From: Treponema sp.
Lineage (GTDB): Bacteria; Spirochaetota; Spirochaetia; Treponematales; Treponemataceae
DNA length: 25,871 nt
Assembly: GCA_024691105.1 (NCBI GenBank)
Contig: JAILNY010000097.1
Location: 1-25,871 of the forward strand
Reading direction: 5' to 3'
In this document: piece after piece, positions 6,772 through 17,500 of the stretch
Position numbering within the stretch: the first letter of the stretch is position 1
Layout: every line of letters begins with the position of its first letter
Program-made: the position numbers and the translations under genes
Notes under the pieces: model-generated
Told to the model about the DNA's origin: nothing
The model's input: the letters and a program-made list of their open reading frames with translations, nothing else
Databases searched by the model: none

Positions 6772-7953
6772 ATGGATGAAGTTAATAAAGCGCATAAGGC
6801 GCAGTTTGGGGAACTGCCAAAACTCGTTGTTCAAACTCCCGGCCGCTTTCACTTAATGGGAGAGCATTCATGGTTCTGTAAAGATAAGACTCTGTCTATG
6901 GCAGTCAATCTTCCTGTTTATATTGCTGTTTCGCCAAGAAACGATTCAAGCGTTCACTTTTATTTTCATCAGCTTAAATACAGTAAAAAGACAAGTCTTT
7001 CGACTCTGCGCATGAAAAAAGAAGACCGCTGGGCCAATAACATGAAGGCTATGATTTACGGCTTTACATCCGGTGGTTTTGAAGTAAAGGGAATGAACTT
7101 TACCGTTTATACGGATATTCTTCCGTCTGCGGGCTTTGGTATTACGACTGCAATCAAGGTTGGTACGGCCTTTGCAATCCGTCAGCTTTTAAAAATACCT
7201 TGTTCGGATGCCCAGCTTTTGCAGGTAATTGAACGCGGTAATAAACTGTTTTTGCGTACCGGAAATTATATTGCAGACAATTACGCAGCACTTTATTCAA
7301 AGCCTGGAAACCTGATTTTAACAGATCATGCAACCGGCACATACGATTATGTTCCTTTTAATTTTAAGGACAAAAAGATTTTATTAACTGACGCCAAGGT
7401 TCCACGTATTTCTATCTGGGACGAAGAAACTGTACGCGAGCCGGAGAATGTTCTTCTTTTGGGAGACCTTCGCGAGCGCAAGAATAATGTCTACGGCGGC
7501 TGGATTTATGAACAAAGCGCGACAGAAATAAACGAGACTCTTTCTGTAATTCCGGAAGATATTAAGAAAAAGCTTTTGTATATTATAAAAGAGCATCAGT
7601 TTGTACTTGATTCTCGCGAAGCTATTATCAACGGAAACTTTGGCGCCTTTGCACATTGTGTAAACCAGAGTCACGAATATATCCGTGATTTGTATAATCT
7701 TTCGTGCCCGGAAATTGACTGGATTTTAAAGCGCGTTTACGAGCTTGAGCCAAAGCTTGAATATTTACGTAACCCTGTTACCTGCGGACGAATTACCGGT
7801 AAGGGATTTGGGCGTTGTCTTTATGCAATTGTGCGTAAAGAAGATGTTCCGACTTATATGAAAAAGCTTGAAGAATACGAGCGCATTTTTGGATTTAAAC
7901 CTGATACATACGAGGTAAAGCCTGCAAAAGGTGTTCATGTTGTAAGGAATTAA
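6772..7953 (+). CDS. Galactokinase-like GHMP kinase with altered substrate motifs
   Basis: 393 residues from ATG at 6772, chosen because GGGGTG lies 7 nt upstream; an in-frame ATG at 6757 has no such site. The fold-level signature of galactokinase is present throughout: PGRFHLMGEH at 23-32 (catalytic Arg R25, E31, H32), PSAGFGITTA at 118-127 in place of the usual GLSSSA phosphate loop, a probable catalytic Asp D169 (GNYIADNYAAL), NQSHEYIRDLYNLSCPEID near 298-316 and GRITGKGFGR at 339-348. However, the sugar-binding Asp that normally follows GEH (GEHTDY) is replaced by GEHSWF. Phosphorylation of galactose is therefore doubtful; a different small substrate, or loss of catalysis, is possible. 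It is followed by surE after 6 nt. Confidence 0.8.
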   Translation: MDEVNKAHKAQFGELPKLVVQTPGRFHLMGEHSWFCKDKTLSMAVNLPVYIAVSPRNDSSVHFYFHQLKYSKKTSLSTLRMKKEDRWANNMKAMIYGFTSGGFEVKGMNFTVYTDILPSAGFGITTAIKVGTAFAIRQLLKIPCSDAQLLQVIERGNKLFLRTGNYIADNYAALYSKPGNLILTDHATGTYDYVPFNFKDKKILLTDAKVPRISIWDEETVREPENVLLLGDLRERKNNVYGGWIYEQSATEINETLSVIPEDIKKKLLYIIKEHQFVLDSREAIINGNFGAFAHCVNQSHEYIRDLYNLSCPEIDWILKRVYELEPKLEYLRNPVTCGRITGKGFGRCLYAIVRKEDVPTYMKKLEEYERIFGFKPDTYEVKPAKGVHVVRN

Positions 7954-7959
7954 AAAAGT

Positions 7960-8760
7960 ATGAATATTCTTATTACAAATGATGACGGTTACGGTGCGTG
8001 GGGGATTGAAGCTTTAATAAAAGAGATTTCTAAAAAACATAATGTCTATGTTTTAGCTCCGGACGGTAACCGTTCAGGTAATTCAATGCACATAAGTTTT
8101 ATGTCTTCTGTTGAACTTTATAAGAAGGCAGAAAACGGCTGGTCATGTTCGGGAACACCAACGGACTGCGTAAATGTCGGCCTTAAAAGCAGTATTTTTG
8201 ACTGTAAGTTTGATGCGGTTTTATCTGGCATTAATAAAGGACAGAATATCGGAACTGATATTCTTTACAGCGGAACCTGCGGGGCGGCAAAGGCTGCGGT
8301 TTTGTATGGAGTTCCGGGAATTGCGGTGAGCATGCAGGCAATAGAAGAAGGTGCGTGGGACGACCGGAGTAAATGGCATTTTGAAAGCATAGCAAAATTT
8401 GTTGCAGATAATCTTGAAAAGCTTTGTTTACTTTGCCGCGTTTCCAAAGACGGAAAAATGCCAGCGGAAAAATGCGCATTCATAAACATCAACTGTTATT
8501 CACGTCCATCATTTAAGGGCGTTAAAAAAACTGATGTCTGCTTTAGAGAATATAATGACATAACCAAACTGTACAAAATTGACGAAAGCGGCAATTCTTT
8601 AGTCTGCAAATTTTCCGGCGGAGAAGATACAAGCGGAAGTAGAGCATATTCTGACTTTGAAGCCTGCCGCGACGGCTATATTTCTGTCTCACGCGTTATT
8701 GCCGAGCCTTGCAGCGCAAATGAAGATTTGAACCTTGATAGTATTGCGTTTTCGTTATAA
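7960..8760 (+). CDS. surE: 5'/3'-nucleotidase SurE
   Basis: 266 residues. The metal-binding set of SurE is complete: D8 and D9 in NILITNDDG, S39 in APDGNRSGNS and N92 in SGINKGQNIG. The further family block GTCGAAKAAVLYGVPGIAVSM follows. The enzyme removes phosphate from nucleoside 5'- and 3'-monophosphates and some polyphosphates in the cytoplasm, and is linked to stress survival. The ATG is 6 nt after the kinase stop, with AAGGAA a little far upstream. The C-terminal part after about residue 200 is less conserved and Ser/Asp-rich, as is common for the tail. Confidence 0.95.
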   Translation: MNILITNDDGYGAWGIEALIKEISKKHNVYVLAPDGNRSGNSMHISFMSSVELYKKAENGWSCSGTPTDCVNVGLKSSIFDCKFDAVLSGINKGQNIGTDILYSGTCGAAKAAVLYGVPGIAVSMQAIEEGAWDDRSKWHFESIAKFVADNLEKLCLLCRVSKDGKMPAEKCAFININCYSRPSFKGVKKTDVCFREYNDITKLYKIDESGNSLVCKFSGGEDTSGSRAYSDFEACRDGYISVSRVIAEPCSANEDLNLDSIAFSL

Positions 8761-8780
8761 AATAAAAGCGGGTGGAAAAT

Positions 8781-9464
8781 ATGGCGCAGAATAACGCTTT
8801 ACAGGAAGGTATTAACCTTTACAATTTAAAAAGATATTCGGATTCTCTTGCCTTTTTTTTAGGGCTGCCGGAAGATTCTTCTATCGATAATATTGAACTT
8901 GCGTATTTTATCGGGCTTTGTTATGCAAAGCTTGAACGCTATGATGACGCGCTTTTGTATCTTGAACAGGTTGTCACTTCCGGAACAAACATCAATCGTA
9001 CTTTACAATGCCGTTTTTTGCTTGCAGTGATTTACGCTCTTTCGGGGCGCCGTCGCCTTGCTGACTTTGAATTGAATAAACTTTTAGAAACCGGCTACAA
9101 AACCGCAAGTGTTTATGCGGCTATTGCATTCATAAGCTGGGAACAAAAAGATACAGAAAAATGTCTTGATTATTACCGTAAATCGCTTGCCGCAGATCCT
9201 GAAAATGCGACGGCGCTTAACGGACTTGGGTATGTACTTGCCTCTCAGGATAAGGATTTGACTCAGGCACTGGGCTTTTGCAAAAAGGCAGTGGATTATA
9301 ATCCGGATTCCGGCGCATGCCTTGATTCACTTGGATGGGTATATTACAAACTTGGGCTTTATAAAGAAGCCAGAAAATATCTTAAGAAGGCAGAAAAAAA
9401 ACTGCCCGGCAGTTCTGAAATAAAAGAACATTTAAGACTTTTGGATGAGGTTGATCACAAGTGA
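8781..9464 (+). CDS. Cytoplasmic TPR-repeat protein
   Basis: 227 residues from ATG at 8781, preceded by GGGTGG at a 5-nt distance; the GTG at 8772 would place that site inside the gene. There is no signal peptide. Helical tetratricopeptide-type repeats run through the chain: around 5-35, 38-70 (AYFIGLCYAKLERYDDALLY), 75-105, 108-140, 142-175 (ATALNGLGYVLA...ALGFCKKAVDYNP) and 178-210 (ACLDSLGWVYYKLGLYKEAR). Such proteins act as assembly or docking platforms; no enzymatic motif is seen. Its stop overlaps the GTG start of the next gene by 3 nt, so the two are probably translationally coupled and may act together. Confidence 0.82.
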   Translation: MAQNNALQEGINLYNLKRYSDSLAFFLGLPEDSSIDNIELAYFIGLCYAKLERYDDALLYLEQVVTSGTNINRTLQCRFLLAVIYALSGRRRLADFELNKLLETGYKTASVYAAIAFISWEQKDTEKCLDYYRKSLAADPENATALNGLGYVLASQDKDLTQALGFCKKAVDYNPDSGACLDSLGWVYYKLGLYKEARKYLKKAEKKLPGSSEIKEHLRLLDEVDHK

Positions 9465-11545
9465 CAAAACGTAATTCCATATTCAGTTTTATTTTAATTT
9501 CTGCTTTCTTTTTTGCAGGAACAGTTTTTAATCTTTCTGCAAAACCTCTTTTTGAAGATGCAGGAAATACCTCAGGCTTTACACGTTCTGCCGAAGCCGG
9601 GTTTGCAGAAGAAGAGTTTAGACGCGGCGTTCAGTCTTATTACCGCGGAATGTTTAACGATGCAATCATTCAGTTTGAAAAAGCGCTCAGCTATCTTCCT
9701 GAAGAAAATCTTATAATCGACTGGCTTGGAAAAGCTTATTACCGCGCCGGAATGGAAGGCTCTGCAATAAGACAATGGCAGTTTGCAAAGGATGCCGGTT
9801 ACGGTGGACTTTTGCTTGAAAACAGAATTGAGATTGTGCGCGAACGGCGCGTTACAGGAATTGAACGAGCCGGTACTGAAATGTATACTGAAGCCGGAAG
9901 TTTTTCAGGAACAGGTGCAGATCAAAAATTACTTTTTACTCAGCCGATTTCGGTTTTGCCAAATTCCGACGGTTCAATCTGGGTTTTGACATACGGCTCA
10001 AACGAGCTTTTACTTTTTGATGTAAACGGACTTATTATCCGCCGTATAACAGGACCTCTTACAGGCTTTGACAGACCGGTTGATATTATGCGTCTTGAAA
10101 ACGGCGACCTTTTAATCTGCGAAAGTGCAGGTGACAGACTTGCAGTTTTGTCTGATGTTGGAATTTTTAAAAAGTACATCGGTAAAAAAGGCCGTGGACT
10201 TGGCGAGGTTGTAGGTCCTCAATATGCCGCTCAGGATGAAAACGGAAATATCTATGTTTCGGATTTTGGGAATTCCCGCATAACGGTTTTTGATAAAGAC
10301 GGAAACGGAATCTTTTATTTTGGAGGTCCTGTTTCTGGTTTTGACGGCTTAAAAGGTCCTACAGGAATTGCAATTGCAAATGACAGCGTTTTTGTCTGTG
10401 ACAGCGTTACAGGTGCTGTTTATGAATTTGATTTAAGCGGTAACTTCCGCGATATTCTTGTAAAAGAAAAAACTTTTGATTTTCCTGAAAGCATGAAATA
10501 TTACGGAGGCTATCTGATTGTCTCTGATAAAAAGCATGTCAGCACTGTAGAAATCGGAACAGGAATTGTTTACGAAAATGCATATACCGGAAATGCTCCG
10601 TCCCGCATTACATGTGCCGTCCCTGATAAAAATGGAAATATTATCGTAAGTGATTTTTTGTCTAATGAAGTTTATGTCATGGCAAAAATGTCTGATCTTT
10701 TGGGCGGTCTTTTTGTTCAGATTGAACGTGTTTATGCAGAAAAATTTCCTACAGTTACAATTGAAGTTCGTGTACAGAACAGAAACCGCCAGCCTGTTGT
10801 CGGTTTAAAACCTGAAAACTTTTACCTTACTGAACAGCGGCGGCCTTGCGGCAATGTCCGTTTTGAAGGCGCTGCATCAGAAAATAAAACCGAAGACATT
10901 GTTCTTATAATTGACCGCACTTCTTTAATGGCCGGCTACGATGAACCGCTTGCGCAAGCCGTACGGGAAATTGCAGAAAATATGAGTGGTGTCGGTTCTA
11001 TAACTGTAATAAGCGCAGGCGAGGTTCCTGTAATTGAATACAAGGGAAAGCCGGAAGGTCTTTTAAAATTTTCTTCAAAGGCTTTAAAGTCTAAGCCGCA
11101 GTCAAGAAATTCGTTTGATCTTGCCGTACGGCTTGCTACAAATGAGCTTATAAATGCCGAGCCTAAGCGCGGTATCATTTACCTGACGCAAGGCCGCCTT
11201 GATGATGGTGCTTTTGCACGATACGGAATTTCGGATTTGACAGCATACATGAATAATAATGGTGTTTCGTTTTCTATTATTCAGTTGACGCAGAGTGCAT
11301 GCGATGAAGAATTAAATTACATTGCCGCAAATACAAATGGAAAATCGTATTACGTATACAGACCTCAGGGCCTTTCGAGTGTAGTCCGTGATCTGCTTGA
11401 TGTTCCAAGCGGATTGTATTCTCTGTCTTATACTTCGGTTTTGCCGACAGATTTAGGCAGAAATTATCTTCCGGTTGAAATTGAAACTTATATCCTTAAC
11501 AGAAGCGGCCGCGACGAAACCGGGTATTTCTCGCCGTTGCAGTAA
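9461..11545 (+). CDS. Secreted TPR / NHL-repeat / vWA-like protein
   Basis: 694 residues from GTG at 9461, overlapping the preceding stop. A signal peptide spans 1-28 (basic TKR, then a Phe/Ile/Leu-rich core, SAKP). Residues 47-115 hold about two TPRs (FRRGVQSYYRGMFNDAIIQFEKAL). Residues 155-410 contain NHL-type beta-propeller repeats, with recurring NGNIYVSDFGNSRITVFDKDG-like units. Residues 430-460 resemble the lead-in of vWFA-related proteins (VEVR...QPVVGL...NFYLTE), and 478-660 form a vWA-like domain starting DIVLIIDRTSL. The metal site is not canonical, since DRTSL replaces DxSxS. The architecture suggests an extracytoplasmic protein-binding scaffold. It converges on the large minus-strand gene, whose stop lies only 15 nt away, with no visible terminator between. 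Confidence 0.8.
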   Translation: MTKRNSIFSFILISAFFFAGTVFNLSAKPLFEDAGNTSGFTRSAEAGFAEEEFRRGVQSYYRGMFNDAIIQFEKALSYLPEENLIIDWLGKAYYRAGMEGSAIRQWQFAKDAGYGGLLLENRIEIVRERRVTGIERAGTEMYTEAGSFSGTGADQKLLFTQPISVLPNSDGSIWVLTYGSNELLLFDVNGLIIRRITGPLTGFDRPVDIMRLENGDLLICESAGDRLAVLSDVGIFKKYIGKKGRGLGEVVGPQYAAQDENGNIYVSDFGNSRITVFDKDGNGIFYFGGPVSGFDGLKGPTGIAIANDSVFVCDSVTGAVYEFDLSGNFRDILVKEKTFDFPESMKYYGGYLIVSDKKHVSTVEIGTGIVYENAYTGNAPSRITCAVPDKNGNIIVSDFLSNEVYVMAKMSDLLGGLFVQIERVYAEKFPTVTIEVRVQNRNRQPVVGLKPENFYLTEQRRPCGNVRFEGAASENKTEDIVLIIDRTSLMAGYDEPLAQAVREIAENMSGVGSITVISAGEVPVIEYKGKPEGLLKFSSKALKSKPQSRNSFDLAVRLATNELINAEPKRGIIYLTQGRLDDGAFARYGISDLTAYMNNNGVSFSIIQLTQSACDEELNYIAANTNGKSYYVYRPQGLSSVVRDLLDVPSGLYSLSYTSVLPTDLGRNYLPVEIETYILNRSGRDETGYFSPLQ

Positions 11546-11560
11546 GGTGCGAGGCGCGCG

Positions 11561-14500
11561 TTAGAATTTTAGCTTTCCGCCGAGAGTCAGAGTCACTTCC
11601 AAAGAACAGATTTCGTCGCGCGTGTGTGTAAAGATTCCAGAAATTCCTGCGTTAATCGAAATCTGTTTTATAATTTCAAACTCTATTAAATGCGAAAGTT
11701 CGATAGACTGATATTGTCTGAGTTTTGCATTTGTTGATGCGGCGCGCGAAGAATAGCAGGTAAAGTTTAAGGCGTTGCTTCTGGAAATTGAAACGTTGGA
11801 GTAATCAAATTCACTTTTAAATAATTTTACAATTTCTAAAATCGGTGTAAAGTGACTTTTCCGTTTGTATAATAAAGTTGCTTTTCCGTTCCAGTTTTCT
11901 GCATCTTGAAAAGAAAATTGTACGGCTGTTCTTAATACATCTTCCTGAGTTTTATAAAAGTTTGCCTGAATGTAAGTTGTATAAATCTGTTTTACATCTG
12001 TGCTGTCGCTTCGAGGAATTTTTAATGTTGCCTGAAAGCTTGCCGTGTATTCGTCAGATTCACACCATTTTAAAAGCGGAAAACTTCCGTCTTTTGAAAA
12101 CATGTTGACTGCAGTGTAACTCAGGTTTGCTTTTAGCTGATAATTGTCGGCAATATTTTCTGCTGTGGAAATATCGCGCGCAAAAGAAAGAGACGCAATG
12201 GTTGGAACAAAAAGATCATACATTGAAGCATAGATCGGCCGCTTCCAGGTAAAGTTATAAGAGCCGTTGTAGTTTACAGATTGCGCTGTATAATTTTCTG
12301 CATAGCTGCTTTGCGGACGAGCATCCGGCATCGTATTTAAAACTTTTGATGCAAGATCTGAACTTATAAGATCGTAAACCGGCATTGCATAAAAGAACCA
12401 CGGACGGCATGACATTGACTGTGCCATTGTTGTAATGTCGCGGCCGTAGTCTCCGCCTTTTTGTATATTCTGAATTAATGAACTTGTCTTTGAATATGAA
12501 AAAGAAAAATTCTGATTTTTTATTTTAAATGGAAATACGGTTTCAAAAGATGTCGTGTCAGAAAAGATGTTTTGTGTTGTAGAGGTGTAAGTTCCGTTTT
12601 CGCTGAATATAATTTTAGGTGAAAAATTTGCAAACGGAAAAACAAAAGTGTTTGTTATGTTTGCTCCAGAAGTTCTCTTTGTTGCGTTTGATTCACCAAA
12701 AGAAAACTGATACTTTGTTGATTCTGCATAACTTTCAAAATATGGGAGCGTTGCAATGTATGTGTTGTTTGTCGTTGAGTTTTTCTGACTTGCATTTACG
12801 TTTGCAGAAAAATCGTATTTAAATTTATTGCCGATTGAAAAGTTTAATGAATCGTTTATTGTTTGTGTCGATGACCAGGAATCTGTAGACATTTTTACAG
12901 CGCCTTTTAATACAAGCGGAAATTTAAATTTAGAAAAGTCGAGCGCAAAAGAATTTTGTTTTTCTGTTGTCTTGTCATCTGTGTTTTGAATAAAGGATTC
13001 ATCAAAAGAAAGAAAGTTAAAAACTTTTTGTGTCGTTGAAATTGAATGTCCTATTTTTGTAAGCACGTTTTTTGAACTTGATGAGCGGCCAAGTTCGTTT
13101 GTAATTTTTATCGTTGCAAAAGTGATGTCTGCATTTGCATTTCCTGAAAAACCAAATTTATTCTGCCCGGCATCATTTGTATAAAGGGTTTCAATAAAGT
13201 CGCCGGTTGCGCTAAGTTCAGCATCTTTTAAAAGCGGAAAATCCTTGATTGTTACAATGTCGCCTTTGTGCGAAAATCTTGTCTTTATCTGGTCCTGTAA
13301 AATTACTTTTGGAGAACAGTCAGAAAGATAAAGTTCATCAATGCAGAAAAGCCCCTCCGGGTAAATGCACGAGATATTTCCAGATGGAGTAGTTGAACTG
13401 TTGTTTGTCAAAACAATAGAATCGGTTTTTATCTTTAATCTTGACGGAATTACATCGGGATTTACATAAAGCTGTGCGCCGGTAATTTCTTTTCCGTCGA
13501 TTTTGATTTTGCCGTTTATCCGGTCTATTTCAAGGTTGTGAAGGTTAGTGGACGTTGGCAAAAGAGAACTCTGGTAGTCAATGTATTGCTGGATTTGCGA
13601 GGAATTTAATTTTAAGCTGAGCGCTTTTTTTCCATCGCTGCCTGAGTTTGAAGCTCCTGTATCAAGAATAAGTTCAAACGGAGTATCATCAGATGAAACC
13701 TGCGTAACACCCGCACCAGAAACAGAATAAGAAAAAGTTAAGTTGATTGTCTTGTATGCTGATATGTCTACTTCGTCAAAATATTTATAGATAATTATTT
13801 TTGAATCTGTATATGCTGATGGAGTCATGTTTTCAAGAGCCCATCTTACTGTTTGTATATAATTTTTTTCTTTGTTGAATTTTTGAGTTGAAGGATTTGT
13901 TTTTGCAATTTGTTCTGTGTTTACAGAAAAAACAGAATCGGCTTTTACATAAATTCCCTGAGAGACTGTTTCATATGGGCCTGCATAAATTGTTCCTGTC
14001 AGAGCTGAAGAAGGCTTTTTGTCTGTTGTAATAATAATTCTTGCGTTATAGTTTTCTGCAAAACTTGCTCGGTCATTGTCGCGTACTGTGACTGTAACAG
14101 TCTGCCATGAGGTTTCAGGATTAAATGAGCTTGTCGACTCTGTAATAAGAGGTTTTTCAATATCATAATATTCTGCAGCACTTGAAGAATCATAGATTTT
14201 CCAGGTCGGAATATTTCCTTTATTTTCAATCGTAAAATCTGTATCTGCGCTTACTCCAAGCTGGAGGTAAACTTTTGTATTTACAGTCGGGTCCTGGGTT
14301 AGTGCGATAAACTTATCAGAAAGCTTAAATGCAATCGAATATTTTGATGCATTTGATAAAACGCCTTTGTTTGAACCTTGCGCAATTGTAGTTGATGCCC
14401 AAAGGACTTCGCCACTTGATGGATCCTGCGCATTTGAAAAATTATAGCTTACAGGAATTTTATAGCCTGAAATTCCTGTGTCCATTGAACCTGTTGAGCT

Positions 14501-17500
14501 TGAAACAGAACAGTTGTTTTGACTTGTAAGTTCTGGAGCGATGCCTGTTTCGTTTGGACGTAAATTTATAAGCGGCGCAAAATTGATTGGAAGATTTTTT
14601 GCTGCGTCAGAATTTAGATATGCAGTCGAAGGCTTTGCATTATCCATTCCGGCAATTCTATAATTTCCTGTAACGTTATCAATCTGAAACGTTGCCCCGA
14701 TTACATTGGAAAGCATTATCTTTTCTTCTTCCCATTTTATTTTTGAAGAAAGAGTTGCATAACCATTTGCATTTCGTTTATATTGCGCATAAGTTAAATC
14801 AGGATTTATTGTCCATCTTGAACTTGCGGCAATATCTCCGGTAAGAGAATCTGTAAAGTTATAAGAAAATCCTGTTGCGGCAGCAATCATTCCTGTCTGT
14901 GCGCTGTTTGAATCTTCAAACCATGTAATATAAATTTTATCAGAATCAGAAAGCCCTGAGCTTAAAGTGACTTCACCGGTCTGAGGATTATATTTTGCAG
15001 AACTGTCAATTATTCCGTTTTTGTAAACCGTAACTGTTCCGTTTACGGCCTTTGTTCCGATATCAAGTCTTGAAACCGGACTGTAGTTTTTAAACATAAT
15101 ACAGTCATCGTTTTCAGAATTTAATCCAAGATATATTCCAGGATTTTTGTCTGCAAACGGGAAATTTATTTCAGGCGAGGAATAAGTAATATTAGCTCCG
15201 GCGCTGTCTTTGGATGCTAAGGTGTATTCTGAATTAAAGACGTCGGCGTAAGTTCGTTTTGTGTTAAAGAAATCTGTTTTTACAATGTCGACCGTATCAG
15301 ACTGAACGGCAGAGTAGAGTGTGCTTTTTATTTCTGATGAACTTGATGCAACCTGAATGTCCTGAACGTTTCCGATTCCACCATCGTAACGGAACGCTGC
15401 GATAAATGGAGAAAAGAATGATGAGTTTTGTGCAAGAAGCATTTTTTTATTCTGCATTGTGACAAAAAATCCATCGATATATGTTCCGGTTTTGTCTGGA
15501 ATACTTGTACTGTCTTTTTTCTTTCCGTAAGAATATGATGCAATTACAGGAATCTGTTTTGAAGAAGAAAAAGAGCTTCCAAAATATTTTTGTATCTTTC
15601 CAAGAAAAAGCGTTCCGGGTACATCTGGCGTTCCAAAGGTTCCAAGCCGGGCGGTAAGTAAAGAATCAGCATCGGTATCAAATTCGATTAAGACGCATGG
15701 TAAAATTCCATTTACTTTTTTTGCACGTGCGTCCTCTGATAAAATAATTTGATTGCGAGCAGCAAGAATCAGATACTGGTTTTCTGAAAGTTTTTTGTAG
15801 TGCCGCCCGGCTTCGTCAGTGTAGGGACCGTTTGCTTCTTCTACATAGACTGCACTTACATGAGTTGTGCTTTCTGTGTCAGGAAGAATAAAGATTGAGC
15901 CTGTTAAATAATTTTGCGGCTGAACTTTTAAAAGATTTACGGCGTTTTTTCCGTAAAAGGTTTTGTCAAAAGACATAAGCATGTCGTATCTTGCTGCGAC
16001 ATCAAGCTTCCATTTGTCTTTTGCAAAGCTTGCAGAAATTCCTGGAGCCTGATTATCGCCGCCTCCGATAGAACGACCGATGTCGGTAAGAGAATACGTT
16101 TCTGGAAAAACAATCTGTCGGTTTGAAATTTTTACTTCTTTTACAACATCATCACCGGTGTAACCGAGCGCAATTGTATTCTTGTTAAATTTATCTGCAA
16201 AGGCACCTTTGATGTACCAGTGATTATTTAAAAGGAACCATACGGATAAATCTACTTCCTGTTCAAATACCGGCATGCCGAACGAAATATTAAAATCTTT
16301 ACCGTATCCAAAGGTTGAATTTGTCGTCTGCAAAAGTCTCATGTTCCAAAAGCCGTCTGCATAAAACTCTACCGATGTTTTGTCTTCTGTATACGAAAAA
16401 ATATTTGTTCCGTTATTGGATTTTTCCGGAGGAAGGTCTTTGTTTTCGTTAATTGTTGCAGCTCCCGTCGGAGTTGTCTGTTTGGTAGAATCTCTAACAG
16501 GCTCTGTCTGTGCGTTTAACTGATGTGCCGAAAATAAAATAAAAAGCGAGGCAAACAAAGTTTTTGCAGTTTTTAAAAGCCGCGCTTTGTGGACTTTTAT
16601 TTCAGGCTTTTTATTTTCCAGTTCTAAAATTGCTTTTTCAACTTTCTGCTTTTTTTTATTTTCGTCTTCAAATAATTCGCCCTGAGCAAGTTTGTCTGCA
16701 CCTATGATGTTCTGAACACCAACGCCAAGCAATCTTACTCCGCGTCCAAATTCATATTTAGAATTAAAAAGCGAAAGTATTCTTGTATAAAGTTCATCGG
16801 TACATATTACAGGAGTTTCGTAAGTTGACTGACACGAGACGGTTGTAAAATCTTCGTAGCGGATTTTTAAAAAGACTGTAAGACTTGTTTTGTTTTCGCG
16901 CAAAAGTCTTTCCATTACCTCAGAAGAAAGTCCAAGTAAATAAGTTTCAATAACCTGTCGTTCTGTAAGGTCAAATTCAAATGTAGTTTCTGAACTTAAC
17001 GAATGACTTTTTGGCTTTGATCTGAAATTTTCAGGTTCAATTCCTCGACAGACATTGTATAAAAAAGAAGCGCTTGCTTGACCGTAAATGTTCTGTAAGA
17101 ATTTTAATGAATGATTTTTTATGTCATTTACAGTTCTAAAGCCTGAGGAATTTAATCTTGCAAGAGTTTTTTCTCCGATTCCCCAGACTTTGTTAAGTGG
17201 AAGACTGCTCATAAAACTTTCTTCATCGCCAGGTTTAATCTGATAAAGTCCGTCAGGCTTTTTAATGTCAGAACAGATTTTTGCAAGATAGGAATTTGTT
17301 GCAATCCCGATAGAAATTGTAAGCCCGGTTTTTTCTTTAACCGTATTCTTTATTTTTACCGCCACTTCCTCTGGTTTGCCAAAAAGGCGTTCTGTTCCTG
17401 TCATATCAAGACAGGCTTCGTCAATTGAAAGCTGAATTATATCCGGAGAAAAATCCTTAAGAATATTCATTACCATAATTGAATATTCGCTGTAAAGCTT

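Noticed and set aside
11546..11560. GC-rich 15-nt gap between the convergent NHL gene and the dinB/beta-protein frame, considered as a terminator
   Set aside because: No stem of useful length and no T run can be formed.
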